A stretch of DNA of 64,000 bases from Viscum album (GCA_963277665.1 OY728136.1:810861123-810925122); one strand, 5' to 3'; positions 25,593-37,410 are shown, counted from the stretch's first letter. Translations and numbers: made by a program. The notes: generated by a model from the letters alone, not told the origin.

Positions 25593-26490
25593 ATTGAGGT
25601 TAATAGGACAATTGTAATTTTTTATGGGCTTCCAGTAGTGAGATGTCACATTATTAGTCACAAGGATCCAAAGTGGATCATTATATTACCATAAATTAAA
25701 TAAATCAGAAATAATTCAATAAAATAGGGAGTGGATATGTTTTTATGAAATTTAATCCCTTTTCCATTTAGTTTAACCTCGTTTAATCCACTTTAACCCT
25801 TAACCAGCACCATTATGTTTTTACTATTTTTAATATTCATTATGGAAAATAATTAAGTTAGATATATAATATAATATTAATTATTATGATTGAAAATATT
25901 GAATCAATTTTACAAAATTAAATTTTTATATGAAGCTAAATTTAATATAAAATTAATCTCTCATACGTGATAAAAAAAGATGTTTCTCAAGTAAAAAAAT
26001 CCATAAGTATACAAGGTTTTTATATAAAAAATAAACCTAATAATTATTTCAATTACCTAAATTTGATTAATAATAACATAATAGAACGAATTTTTATGTT
26101 AAATCATTTAACAACAAAATGGAAATTTGTAAATTATTTTAAAAAACGGAATTAGTAATAAAAAATAGTATCTTTTACTATTAATTGAAAAATCAATATT
26201 TTTTAGAAAAATTCCCAAAATTTATTTCCATGATAATTTCTACATGTTTATTCCAAAAAAATATCATTATTTTCAAATTTATTTTCAAAATGTTGCTAAG
26301 ATTAATTTAATTTTTTTTCCAAAGGTTGTGATAATTATTTTTTCATTAAAATGTTTTTTTGAATCCATCCATTAATCCATATTTAAATTTTATATTAATA
26401 AAACAAGGGGACCAAAAACATATATGAAGATTGAATTCATGATGTTCAAAAGAATCCTCCCATTCAATATAAACACACTCATTGGGGTGG

Positions 26491-26671
26491 GATCCCATCA
26501 TAGAAAAACAATATGAAGATTATCCTTAGTAACCTTTAAAGCGTGGTAGACATCTACATGAAATCCTTCACACCATGTGTGGAAAAATTACGCATGGATT
26601 ATCTGAATCTTTCACCGTCGTAAATAGTATATTATGGTATAGGGAATGGGAATCTTATCTTGGAGAGTATT
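26491..26671 (-). pseudogene. E5 internal region, 3' end left of E2
   Basis: A short stretch between the E5 LTR and the E2 insertion. By position it is the 3' tail of E5 pol plus untranslated DNA, continuing on the far side of E2. No clear polypurine tract or terminal motif is legible. Confidence 0.4.
26667..26671. repeat. target site duplication of E2, left copy
   Basis: GTATT directly before TGTAACACCC. It is repeated exactly at 39258-39262 after the right LTR. Confidence 0.9.
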
Positions 26672-28305
26672 TGTAACACCCGAGATTTTTATGAGAAATG
26701 TGTTGTTTTTAGGTTATATACATCATCAAAGGAATCATTCACTACACACAACACTAGCTTGGCTTTCTTTTCATGCAATCATGACCTTCCTCGATAGCTT
26801 GCGTTGTACGCAATACCGAGTTTTACTAAACAACGATATGCTATTAAAATATTATTAAAACTAGCCGTTAAGAATAGTAATACCCACTTTTTGAAATTTT
26901 ATAAATTTTATCTTTAAAAATGGACTTCATTTTTGGATTCATAATATCGAAATTATCCTAGGGTGAAATTTTGGTATTTTTCTGAAAAAGTTCAATTTTT
27001 GATGAATAGTGAAAACACTGGGTTACTATTTAAAAACGGACTTTTTATTTAAATAATTATTTATTTTATATAAATTTATTTTATGTCAAAATTGACACAT
27101 AATACCTATATATGTTGAATGTAATTCATTGGAGTCATTTTATAATAATTTTGGATATATAAAAATTTTATTGAACTTATCACCGTCTTTTAACCACCTC
27201 CTAAGAGAATTTGCAAATACACAAAAAACATAATTTTACAACATTTTTGAGTGGAATTTTGAAAATCCAAGAGACACGGTTAATATAAAGGACTAAAATG
27301 TGGTTCAATGAGATGAAAATAATTTTTTGTGAATAGTAACTTTTTACTTTTATTTACCACGGTTAAAAGTAAATAGAGTAATATAGAGTAAAAATAATAT
27401 TATTATTACCCTAAAACATGTCCTAATTCTATTTTATAAGTGTAATTAGACCAAAAATAGACTTAGGAATAAAATATGACCATTTAGGTCCACTTGGTTT
27501 AGATTAGGACATTTATTATTAATTTATTTAAATAAGGGTTAAAATAGTTAAAATCAAAGTTTAATAACTAAATCATTTTTAATATATGGTTATATATAAG
27601 ATAAATTAGACTGTAAATATTAATTAAAAAGATAATAATATTTCCTAAATAATGTTATTTTATTTATCATTTTTATACATTAAATAATTTAATTTATTTA
27701 TGACACAATGATGATGCAGTAATTATCTTATTAATGAAATATTAACATAATTGATGTTATAAATACCCAAATAAATGTAATTTGAGATTTTTTATGTATT
27801 AAAAAAATTTATTGGTTAATATTACATATTATTATTGATTTAATTAACTTTTTTAGAACAAATAATGCTTTTATGATTTTCACAAAAATCATGTACCAAA
27901 TAGCGTCAAAATTGACATAAAATTGTTTTTAAATCAAAAATTATATTATTAATTTTTATTTTATTCATAAAAATCTACAGTTCCTCCAAATGACTTAGAT
28001 AAAGTTATATATATAAATAATAAACAACTTGGGGTTCGTTTGTCTTGTTATAGTAAGTTTATTAACCTTATAGTGTAAGAAAACAAGAAGACAGAGTAAA
28101 AGTAAAACTATTCAACTTAAAGTTAAATCTAAATGATAAGGTTAAAATAGAAACCTAAACATATATAAATCTTATTGGATAGGTGTATTTAGACCCATCC
28201 CCACCTTATCTTAGAAATAAATCGATTTGGAGATATTAAAAACCGAATATGACTTTATAATAAAATAATATTTTTAGTTTTTCCAAAGGTCCCCTTCTCC
28301 TCCCT

Positions 28306-28313
28306 TATAAAAG
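28306..28313 (+). promoter_or_regulatory. TATA box of E2 5' LTR
   Basis: TATAAAAG, centred in the palindrome CCCTTATAAAAGGG and followed by a CT-rich run (ACCTCCCCCCTCTC) and CACCACATTGAGCC, a plausible start-site region. Conserved in the other LTR and, less well, in E1, E4 and E5. Confidence 0.7.
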
Positions 28314-28630
28314 GGAACCTCCCCCCTCTCTTACTGACACCACATTGAGCCTTCAAGCTCAGAAAACCCCTGCCAATTTATCCTCTAAACTATCCTAGAA
28401 ACATCCTAGAGGTCCTGGTCTTCTTCAAAGACCATCTTTAGTTCTCTAAGAGGAGGTAATGTCCGTTACTGATTCTTTCAACTTTATTTATTCTTCTACT
28501 TATTCTCCATTATTTGTTTCATTATGAAGTAATATAATCAGTGTCACTCATATAATTATATGTTATTATAAGTATGAAACAAATTTATTTCACCATTTAT
28601 CCATCCTACGGAAAAAGAAATCATTGTGTG

Positions 28631-28855
28631 TGCGTACGTACAGAATACCATCTCCACGACGTGGTGTAATCTGTTTTCCACCACCACCTTACTTGGATGG
28701 GTATAATCGTGTCAATAATAACTATATATGATTATTGTAAAGTTATATTGATTCTGAAATAGTATACATACACTCTAATACAATTCCACAATCATGAGAA
28801 TGATATCATCGCTCGTGCGTACGTACGGAATACCGTCTCCACGATGTGATGCGAC
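28631..28855 (+). repeat. paired LTR box, E2 5' LTR copy
   Basis: Two copies about 184 bp apart. The first, 28631-28670, has TGCGTACGTACAGAATACC then ATCTCCACGACGTGG. The second, 28815-28855, has GTGCGTACGTACGGAATACC then GTCTCCACGATGTG. They stand out as GC-rich in AT-rich surroundings and lie ~320 and ~500 bp downstream of the TATA box. Confidence 0.8.
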
Positions 28856-30474
28856 TCGTTCTACATGATCTTCATTGCATAATGATTTTATAAATGAATT
28901 GAGTGAATAAATATGAAATATATTAGACTATTAACATTCTTGATATGATTTATCTATAACCTAAAAGAAGAATAATAATTTATTCGACAAAACACGCATA
29001 AGAACGAAAAGAAATAAACACCCGAATAACAAGTAGCAATGAAATATTATTAATAAGAAGCTAATAATATGACCATATATGATATCATAACAATAAGAAT
29101 GATTCTGGAATAATTCAATAACATTATTTAAATCATTACACATGAGATTTGAACACGTACGAAGAAAATCGGACCTAATTTAAGGGAAAATATCGCAATC
29201 TCAATTTTTATCTGAGATTGTTTTTACTTCAGAATTTACTAGGGAATATTTATCATCCACATCCATATTTCATCAATATGTAATATTATTTTTATCCTCC
29301 TACAATTTTTTAAATCCAATTTTAACATTCTGTGAGTTTTTATTAAAATATATGAAAGGAATCTTTTGTCGTTTTTCATATGAGGTTACTTTTTGACTTT
29401 TTCAGCCAAAGTATGAGAAGATTGTTTTTTAACTTATACGACATGAATGGATTTTTAGAACTTTATTTCCATTAAGCTTCATTTACAAGTTTTCAAGTTT
29501 ATTTTTAATCACATTCCTTTAGTTGAAAATTATATGACATGTTAAGAAAGGAAAATGTTTTTGAAGTAAAAAAGCATATTTTCATCACGAATGGAGTTCA
29601 AGTGTTTTAACAAAATTATTTTCCATCTAAGATAATATAGAGTTCTATTTCTATCCCTATTTTTACATTTATTTTATTATGTAATGATGGAATAATTTTT
29701 ATGAAGTCTTTTTATCTTATATGATTTATGTCATGATGACATGATGTATAAGAATCCCATTTTTATTACATGGGATATGCTATGATGTATGATTTATGTT
29801 TTTGTGGCACAAATAAGAATGGTTTCATTATGATATGGGTGGGACATATATCTCCCTCCAATGCATTGGGTAAAGATTTATATCTCATGAGATAGACATG
29901 GCTGGAATGGAAGGTTAATCCGGTTTAGTGAAACAGGACTGAAACGAGGAGTGAACTCGGTTCAGAAATGTACTTTGTCCGCTAAGATAGTCTTGGAAAT
30001 GAGTCTTGGATACTAAGAAATGATTCTCTATTATTATGTGTGTATTCCACAAAATATTCATGTTTTAAGTTATGATTATTGGGATTACATTTAACTACTG
30101 TGATTTATCCCATGTTATGAAATTATGATTTCTTTTGCAGGTTAAGATTTCCAAAATGTTATGTTCTTATGAAAATGACATGATTAATATTTCTTTTGTT
30201 TACCCTTACTATGAATTTGAGATCACCCTTTTTGTATGTTTTCATTCCATATGTCAGGAAGAAGTTTATTAAGTTGGATATTCCAAAAGGGACTCTAGAT
30301 ATGATGAAATTAACGAGAGACAATGTAGATACTTTTTGAACCAGTTGTTTATGTTTCCCAGTATCTAAAGACACTATACCTATACAGTCCTACCATGGTT
30401 TTGTTATATGTTGTAATAAGTATGCTTCAATTATGAAGTAATAACAATATATTTAATGTATTGGTCGTTATAGT

Positions 30475-30487
30475 TGCTATCAGAGGC
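30475..30487 (+). other. primer-binding site of E2, first copy
   Basis: TGCTATCAGAGGC, two bases after the LTR end. It differs from TGGTATCAGAGC-type sites at one internal base. Confidence 0.75.
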
Positions 30488-30691
30488 AAAGGAGGTAGGA
30501 ATGTATCGGATCCTTGGGAACTCTCACATGTGAGCATTGGACGAAGCATGGCTCTCCGCCCAAGGGCTTCTTGAGGAAATGGATTCCAATGGGGATGGTG
30601 GTGTGTCCTGCCCAGGGGGTGTAGCCACCCATGGAGTGCCCTGATGGGTATCAATTATAGTCTACTGGAAGTAATTCCAGACCGTTATAGT

Positions 30692-30703
30692 TGGTATTAG
30701 AGG
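30692..30703 (+). other. primer-binding-site-like sequence of E2, second copy
   Basis: TGGTATTAGAGG, again preceded by CGTTATAGT. The leader downstream (TTTGGAAACTAGGATGTG) is the part that matches the E1 leader, so this looks like the ancestral junction. Confidence 0.65.
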
Positions 30704-30911
30704 AAAGGTATAGTCAACCTTTGGAAACTAGGATGTGAAAGCCTTAGTAAGAACCCTAAGGATATGTCTAAGCATAGAACACAATCTTAGTGTTTTATAA
30801 ATGGCCATGAGAAGCCTTTGATAAGACGTTAAGTGTGAAATTTTATTCTCGATTATGTGGTTTTCCTATTATAATTAGTGTTGCTCACACTATACTTCTT
30901 CGTTTTAGTCA

Positions 30912-31690
30912 ATGGCTGGAACCTGGAAGAACCGTGTTAATGCGGAATGTGACGGGAAATTCAATGATTGTCCCCCTGAGCAACCAAATGTTATGGGAGA
31001 TTGAATGCAAACTCTTGTAGCCATGATCACACAACTTTCTCAAGCTATGAATCATGCCGTACTTCCAAACGATCAAAGGAAGGAGCAACATTCTATTGAA
31101 TCCTTCATGAGGCAACGTCCACCCTCATTCAGCGGGTCTATTAATCCATTAGTGGCTGAACAATGGATTAGTACCACTAAAAAGATATTTTTAGTTCCTC
31201 AATGTTCTGATTATGATAAAGTCATCATAGCAGTATATCATATGGAAGGTGAAGCTGATCAATGGTGGAATCTTATCAAGAATACGAGGTCAAGAGATGA
31301 AATTGAGTCCATGGAATGTGATGAGTTCAATAACTTATTTTTCAATAAGTACTTCCCTCGTATTCTTCGAACAAAGATGGAGAAGGAGTTTCTTGAACTG
31401 AAGCAAAAGGATGAGGAATCTGTTGGTACCTAGGAAGCAAATTTTACAAGACTTGCAAGGTACGCTTCCGGGATTATTATCCAACCTGAGAGTAAGATTG
31501 ATCGATTCTTTAGTGGCTTAAAACCAAGTCTTTGAAGGGCGTTAGCCATAAGGGACTTCAATAGCTACTAGGAAATCGTTCGATGTGCTCTCAAGGTTGA
31601 TATGGAGATTGGAGTAACCCATCAGTCATATGGGTTTGATAATAAGAGGAAAATGGAATTCAAAGGAAAATCTAAAGAGCACACTTAAAA
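30912..31690 (+). pseudogene. E2 gag (capsid part), broken by stops
   Basis: Structural capsid protein of a gypsy element. The ATG at 30912 (MAGTWKNRVNAECDG) is chosen because E1 has a matching GAGTCAAT context and because gag sequence is continuous from it. In-frame stops lie at 31002 (TGA), 31431 (TAG), 31533 (TGA) and later. The 143-codon segment 31005-31433 is the best preserved: FMRQRPPSFSGSINPLVAEQW, then EGEADQWW and NKYFPRILRTKMEKEF, the usual gag (RVE-type) landmarks. After the stop, NFTRLARYASGI continues in frame. The frame is lost near 31690, where the zinc knuckles continue in another frame. Confidence 0.9.
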
Positions 31691-31693
31691 AAT

Positions 31694-32413
31694 ATGAGTT
31701 TTCCCTTATTCTCAAAGTGTGGAATGAAACATGGAGGGAGTTTCCTTAAAGGGACAATTAAATGTTTCAAATTTGGAAAGGAAGGTCATCGGGTATTTGA
31801 ATGCCGCAATGATGGGAAGAATATGTATAGTGATGCGAATAAAGAAAAGGCTACACATAGTGCACCTCTTACACTTCAATGTTAAAAGTGCAAGGAAATG
31901 GGGCATTATTCCAATCAATACCCTAATCCAAGGGTTGTTGATGATGATCAACGTCAACAAACTCTTAAGGCTAAAGACAAAGGAATGTCACATGCAATTT
32001 CTATCAGTGATGTGGAGTATGAGAATGAAGTGGTGAAAGGTACACTTACCATACACTCTAAAGTAGAAAATTTTTTATTTGTTTTTGGATCCACCCACTA
32101 TTTTATTTATGAAGAATTTACTAAGGGTATCGTCGTATTACCTCAAAAAATAGATGTTGAGTTAGCTGTGACAACCCCTAATGGCACAACAATCACATAA
32201 AAAGTTTATAATTCTTCTTCGATTGACGTTTGTGGGAAAGTGCTTCCTGAAAATCTTGTGATCCTTCCTATAGTGGAATTTGATGTGATTCATGGCATGG
32301 ATTGGCCTTCTTTATATAGAGATCATATCAATTTTTAGATAAGGGAAGTCACATTTCATATTCCAGATCAATCTTTAATCGTATATCGATGTAAGGATGA
32401 ACATAACCTTCCT
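31694..32413 (+). pseudogene. E2 zinc knuckles and protease, inactivated
   Basis: A second frame that then stays constant through pol. Two CCHC knuckles are visible. CFKFGKEGHRVFEC has Phe in place of the second Cys, and KCKEMGHYSNQY has Tyr in place of the last Cys and a stop (31883) just before KC. The aspartic protease follows: ENFLFVFGSTHYFI, where LFDSGATHSFI is expected, so the catalytic Asp-Ser is replaced by Val-Phe. It continues with LPENLVILPIVEFDVIHGMDW, the conserved end of the protease. Stops at 32198 and 32336 interrupt it. Confidence 0.85.
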
Positions 32414-33145
32414 GTGGAAATTTCTCTCATATTATGGGTCTTGATTCCACTAAATGAAGGTTATTTATATCAAATAGTTGGAGAGAAACTCACGATTAAG
32501 AATATTACCATTGTACGAGAGTTTGATGACATCTTTCCAGAGGAATTTTTGGGTCTTCCACCAAATCGTGAAGTTGAGTTTTCAATAGAACTCATACCAT
32601 GTGCTTTACCTATTTCAAAGACACCTTATATAATGGCCCCAATTGAGTTGTAGGAATTGAAGAAGCAACTCCAAGAGAATCTTGATAAGGGATTCATACA
32701 CCATAGGGTGTCACCTTGGGGAGCACTTGTTCTGTTTGTTAAGAAGAAAGATGGATCAATGAGAATCTGCATTGATTATCAAAAACTTAACAAGATCAGT
32801 ATCAAGAACAAATATCCTCTCCCACACATTGATGACTTATTTGGCCAACTATGTGGAGCACAATACTTTTCCATGATTGATCTCCGTTCAGAGTATCATC
32901 AATTATGGGTCAAAAGGGAGGATATACCAAAGACGGCTTTCCGTACAAGGTATGGACACTATGAATTTATAGTGATTCCATTTGGTCTTACTAAAGCCCT
33001 AGCTATCTTCATAGATATGATGAATAGAGTCTTTAGAGACTATCTTGATCAGTTTGTGGTAGTCTTTATAGACGATATTCTTGTCTATTCAAAGATCAAG
33101 GAAGAACATGAAGATCACTTGAGAATTGTATTGAAGACCCTGTGA
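32414..33145 (+). pseudogene. E2 reverse transcriptase (gypsy), nearly intact
   Basis: RNA-dependent DNA polymerase domain of the polyprotein. 32414-32653 carries the lead-in (VREFDDIFPEEFLGLPP, ALPISKTPY), then a TAG at 32651 where the family usually has Lys. 32657-33145 carries the fingers and palm: [84 protein letters not shown]. The catalytic FIDDILVYS lies near 33064-33090. The catalytic Asp residues are all present. The TGA at 33143 falls where Arg is common, followed in frame by YAKFTKCKFWL. Confidence 0.95.
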
Positions 33146-33999
33146 AAGAAGAAGATTTATGCCAAATTTACCAAGTGTAAATTTTGGCTTCAAAAATTTT
33201 CATTTTTTGGTAACATAATCTCAAAATAGGGGATATCTATGGATACAGCAAAAATAGAGGTTATCGAAAGATAGTCGATACCAACAACAGTAATTGGGAT
33301 CCGAAGTTTTCTTGGTTTGGATGGATATTATCCACGTTTTGTGAAAGATTTTTAACAATTATCTAATACACTCACCAGGTTGACTTGAAAAGTAGTTAAG
33401 TTCATGTGGACATAGAAGTGTGAAGAGAATTTCAAAGAGTTGAAAAGAAGGTTATTCAGTGCACCTGCACTCACACTGCCTTGTAGTGGAGAAAGGTGTC
33501 TGCTCTACAGTGATGCATCCAAGAAGGGACTGGGGTGTGTTCTCCTGAAAAATGATATGATGATTGATTATGCCTCATGACAGTTGAAAATCCATGAGCA
33601 AAATTACCCAACTCATGATTTTGAGTTAGCTACAGTGATCTTTGCATTAAATATTTGGAGGCATTATCTTTATGGAGAAAGGTGCGATATTTATACTGAT
33701 TATAAAAGATTAAAGTATATTTTCACACAAATGGAGCTGAATATGCACCAAAGAAGATGGTTAGAGTTGATTAAGGATTATGACTGCTCAATTCACTACC
33801 ACCCAGGGAAAGCAAACAAGGTGGAAGACGCATTATGTCGACCAGACCATGCTAGCTTATCCATGATGAGGATCACAAAAGATCAAATATTTATGGATTT
33901 ACAAAAGATGGATCTTGGAATTATAATGGAAGGGGAGAAATCTTATCTTTCTCAAATGAATGTTCAACCATCTATACATGTGAATATTAAAGAGGCATA
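33146..33999 (+). pseudogene. E2 RNase H (gypsy), interrupted by stops
   Basis: In the same frame as RT. Connection domain: FTKCKFWL, FFGNIIS, RSFLGLDGYYPRFV. RNase H: CLLYSDASKKGLGCVLL (catalytic Asp), [20 protein letters not shown] (catalytic Glu) and [14 protein letters not shown] (Asp). It ends with [18 protein letters not shown] and [14 protein letters not shown]. Stops lie at about 33227-33287, 33353, 33386, 33410 and 33578. Several are TGA where relatives have Arg. 33584-34000 is then open for 138 codons. Confidence 0.9.
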
Positions 34000-34876
34000 G
34001 AATGGAGATGTCGAGTTACAAAAGAATGTGGGAAATGTTCTTGAATTCAACCTTGATTATGATGGGATAATAAGGTTCAGGAACCGGGTTTGTGTTCCTC
34101 CCATCCCAGAATTAAAGAAGGAGTTGTTGGATGAGGCTCATAGTTATTCATTCTCTATTTATTATAGAAGCACGAAGATGTATAGGGACCTGAAAGAGTA
34201 CTTCTGGTGGGATGGCATGAAAAGAGATGTTGCTGAACATGTCTCTCGATGCTTGGTTTGTCAGAAAGTTAAAGCCGAGAGACAGAAGTCTAAGGGGATG
34301 TTACAACCATTACCCATACCTGAATGGAAATGGGAAAACATCACTATGGACTTTTTCACTGGACTTCCTAAAACATCCAAAGTAAATAATGCTATCTGGG
34401 TCATAGTTGATCGTCTTATAAAGTCTGCACACTTAATTGCTATTAGAGAAGATTTCCTTCTGGATCAGCTTGCCAGGATATATGTAAAAGAAGTGGTAAG
34501 ATTGCATGGAGAAACACTTTCCAATATATCTGATTGGGATCTGAGGATTTCCTCAAAGTTTTGGCGAATTCTTCAGCATACTCTGGATACAGAGTTGAGT
34601 TTCAGTACTTCTTATCATTCTCAGACAGATGGTCAGTCTGAGAGGACAATTCAAACTCTAGAAGATATGTTGAGAGCTTGCTCTATGGATTTCAAAGTTG
34701 GTTGGGATCAACACCTACCTTTGGTAGAATTTTCTTATAATAATAGCTTTCACTCCAATATTCAGATGGATCCTTATGAAGCTCTCTATGGAAAGAAATG
34801 CAGGACTCTAACTTGCTGGGATGTAGTTGGGGAAAGAAAGCTATTAGGACCTGATCTTGTTGATGAGATGGCATAA
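34000..34876 (+). pseudogene. E2 integrase (gypsy), catalytic triad kept
   Basis: Inserts the cDNA into the genome. Open from 34028 for 282 codons. Zinc-binding part: DEAHSYSFSIYYRSTKMYRDL, EYFWWDGMKRDVAEHVSRCLVCQ. The CxxC is present, but the second His (HPGSTK in relatives) is Tyr. Core: NITMDFFTGLPKTSKVNNAIW (first Asp), VIVDRLIKSAHL, SDWDLRISSKFW (second Asp) and HSQTDGQSERTIQTLEDML (Glu). The DDE triad therefore survives. The end, YGKKCRTLTCWDVVGE and GPDLVDEM, is typical. The frame stops with TAA at 34874, where relatives have Glu or Gln. Confidence 0.95.
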
Positions 34877-35391
34877 AAGGTCAGATCTATTCAACAACTC
34901 ATAAGATCAGCTCAGAGTCGACAAAAAATATATGCTGACAACCGAAGAAAAGACCTAGAGTTTGAAGTTGGTGATAAAGTGTTCTTATGAATATCTCCTT
35001 GGAAGAGACTAATGATATTTGGAAAGAAGGGAATGTTGAGCCCTAGGTATATCGGTGCTTTCGAAATACTGGATCATGTTGGAAGGTAGCTTACTGATTG
35101 GAGCTTCCACCAAATCTCTCTCAAGTTCATGATGTGTTCCATGTATTTCTCCTTAGAAAGTACATACCCAATCCTTCACATGTACTCATCTCAAAAGTTG
35201 TACCGCTGGAGCAAGATCTTTCTTATGAAGAACAGCCGATAGAGATTCTGGATCGTAGCAAAACAGTCCTATAGATCAAGACCACTCGCTTTGTGAAAGT
35301 TCTATGGAGGAACCACCAATTATAAAAAGCTACATGGGAGCTTGAGGATATGATGAGGGAGAGGTATCCTCATCTGTTTGTTACAAAGTGA
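34877..35391 (+). pseudogene. E2 pol C-terminus with chromodomain-like tail
   Basis: Continues in frame (KIYADNRRKDLEFEVGDKVFL, then a TGA, MLSPRYIGAFEILDHVG) to about 35087. There a one-base loss, or equivalent, shifts the frame to LELPPNLSQVHDVFHV. The new frame runs LLRKYIPNPSHVL, SYEEQPIEILDRSKTVL, stop, VKVLWRNHQL, stop, ATWELEDMMRERYPHLF, ending at TGA 35389. The tail is the chromodomain-related C-terminus of the Tekay/Del chromovirus group, thought to steer integration to particular chromatin. Confidence 0.85.
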
Positions 35392-35417
35392 TGAATTTAT
35401 AGGGAGAAATTCATTTT

Positions 35418-35425
35418 AAGGGGGG
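35418..35425 (+). other. polypurine tract of E2
   Basis: AAGGGGGG, five bases before TGTAACACCC of the right LTR. Confidence 0.85.
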
Positions 35426-37064
35426 TAGAATGTAACACCCGATATTTTTATGAGAAATGTTTTGTTTTTATGTTATATAAGTCATCAAAGGAATCTTTCA
35501 CTACACACAACACTAGATTGTCTTGCTTTACACGCAATCGCGACCTTCCTCGACAGCTTGCGTTGTACGCAATACCGAGTTTCACGAAACAACGATATGC
35601 TATTAAAATATTATTAAAACTAACCATTATGAATAGTAATACCCACTTTTAGAAATTTTATAAATTTTATCTTTCAAAATGGACTTCATTTTTGGATTCG
35701 TAATATCAAAATTATCCTAGGGTGAAATTTTGGTATTTTTCTGAAAACATTCAATTTTTGATGAATAGTGAAAACAATAGGTTACTATTAAAAATCGACT
35801 TTTTATTTAAATAATTATTTATTTTTTATAAATTTATTTTAGGTCAAAATTGATACATAATACCTATATAAGTTCAATGTAATTCATTGGAGTCATTTTA
35901 TAATAATTTTGGATATAAAAAAATTTTATTGAACTTTTCAACCTCTTTTACCCACCTTCAAAGAGAATTTGCAAATTCACATAAAACATAATTTTACCTC
36001 TTATGTGAGTGGAATTTAGAAAATTCGAGAGACACAGTTAATATCATGGACTAAAATTTTGTTCAATGAGATGAAATTAATTTTTGGTGAATAGTAACTT
36101 TTTACTTTTATTTACCACGATTAAAAGTAAATCGAGTAATTAAGGGTATAAGTGATATTATTATTACCCTAAAACATGTCCTAATTCTATTGGATAAGTG
36201 TAATTAGACCAAAAAATAACCTTAGGAATAAAATATGACAATTTAGGTCCACTTGGTTTAGATTAGGACATTTATTATTAATTTATTTAAAGAAGGGTTA
36301 AAATAGGTAAAATCAAAGTTTAATAACTAAATCATTTTTAATATTGGTTTATACATAAGATAAATTCTACTATAAATATTAATTAGAAATATAAAAATAT
36401 TTCCTAAATAATGGTATTTTATTTATTATTTTTAGACTGTAAATAATTTAATTTATTTATGACACAACGATGATGTAGTAATTATCTTATTATTGAAATA
36501 TTAACATAATTGATGTTATAAATACCAAAATAAATGTAATTTGAGACTTTTATGAATTAAACTAATTTTATAGGTTAATATGACATATTATTATTGATTT
36601 AATTAACTTTTTTAGAACTATTAATTCTGTTATGATTTTCAAAAAAATCAAGTACCAAATAGTGTCAAAATTAACATAAAATAGTTTTTAAAACAAATAT
36701 TATATTATTAATTTTTATTTTATTCTTAAAAATATAAGGTTCGTACAAATGACTTAGATAAGATTATATATATTAATAATAAACAAATTGGGGTTCTTTT
36801 TTCTTGTTATAGTAAGTTTATTAACCTTATAGAGTAAGAAAACAAGAAGACACAGTAAAAGTAAAATTATTCAACTTAAAGTTAAATTTAAATGATAAGG
36901 TTAAAATAGAAACCTAAACTTGTCTAAATTCTATTTTATGAGAGGATTTCGACCCATACTCACCTTAGCTTCGAAATTAATCAATTTTGAGCTATTAAAA
37001 ACCGAATATGACTTTATAATAAAATAATATATTTAGTTTTTCCAAAGGTCCCACTCTCATCCCT

Positions 37065-37072
37065 TATAAAAG
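37065..37072 (+). promoter_or_regulatory. TATA box of E2 3' LTR
   Basis: TATAAAAG in CCCTTATAAAAGGGC, same context as in the 5' LTR. Confidence 0.65.
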
Positions 37073-37410
37073 GGCACCTCCTCCCTCTCTTCCTCACACC
37101 ACTTTGAGACTTCAAGCTCAGTCAAACCATGCCAATTTCTCCTCTAAACTTTCCTAGAAACATCCTAGATGTCCTGGTATTCTTAAAAGACCATCTTTAG
37201 TTCCCTAAGAAGAGGTTAAGAAGAGGCGCTTCAAAGAAGAGGTAATGTCTATTAACGATTCTTTCAACTTTATTTATTCTTCTACTTCTTATTATTTAGT
37301 TGTTTCATTATGAAGTAATAACATAAGTATCAATAATATACTGATATGTTATTATAAGTATGAAACAGCCCTATTTCACTATATATCTATCCTACGGAAA
37401 ACAAAATCAC

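Larger units (their letters stand above)
24214..26490 (-). repeat. E5 LTR, proximal fragment
   Basis: Read on the minus strand this aligns with the E2 and E4 LTRs: a TATA box, the paired box at ~25030-25280, and TTAATCTCTCATACGTGAT at ~25950, which parallels TTAATCCCACATAGATGAT at ~54500 in E4. The LTR start is placed near 26490 by comparison with E4, where CATTGGTGTGTTACA ends the repeat; here the text reads CATTGGGGTGG. An open frame at 25967-26155 on the plus strand is a chance frame. Confidence 0.6.
26672..30472 (+). repeat. E2 5' LTR
   Basis: 3801 bp, TGTAACACCCGAG to GGTCGTTATA. The TATA box is about 1.63 kb in, so the transcribed part (R plus U5) should be about 2.1 kb. Small open frames inside it are not genes. 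Confidence 0.95.
30466..30706 (+). repeat. duplicated LTR-end/primer-site junction with GC-rich insert in E2
   Basis: CGTTATAGTTG followed by a PBS-like sequence and AGAGG occurs at 30466 and again at 30683, a 217-bp offset. Between them lies DNA with 79 G or C in 140 bases counted (30489-30628), unlike anything else in the window. E1 passes directly from its single primer site to the leader that follows the second copy here. See the finding on this segment. Confidence 0.8.

Noticed and set aside
30427..30654. 75-codon minus-strand frame in the GC-rich insert
   Set aside because: It lies antisense to the retroelement leader and its Pro/His-rich text matches nothing; high GC alone explains the lack of stops.
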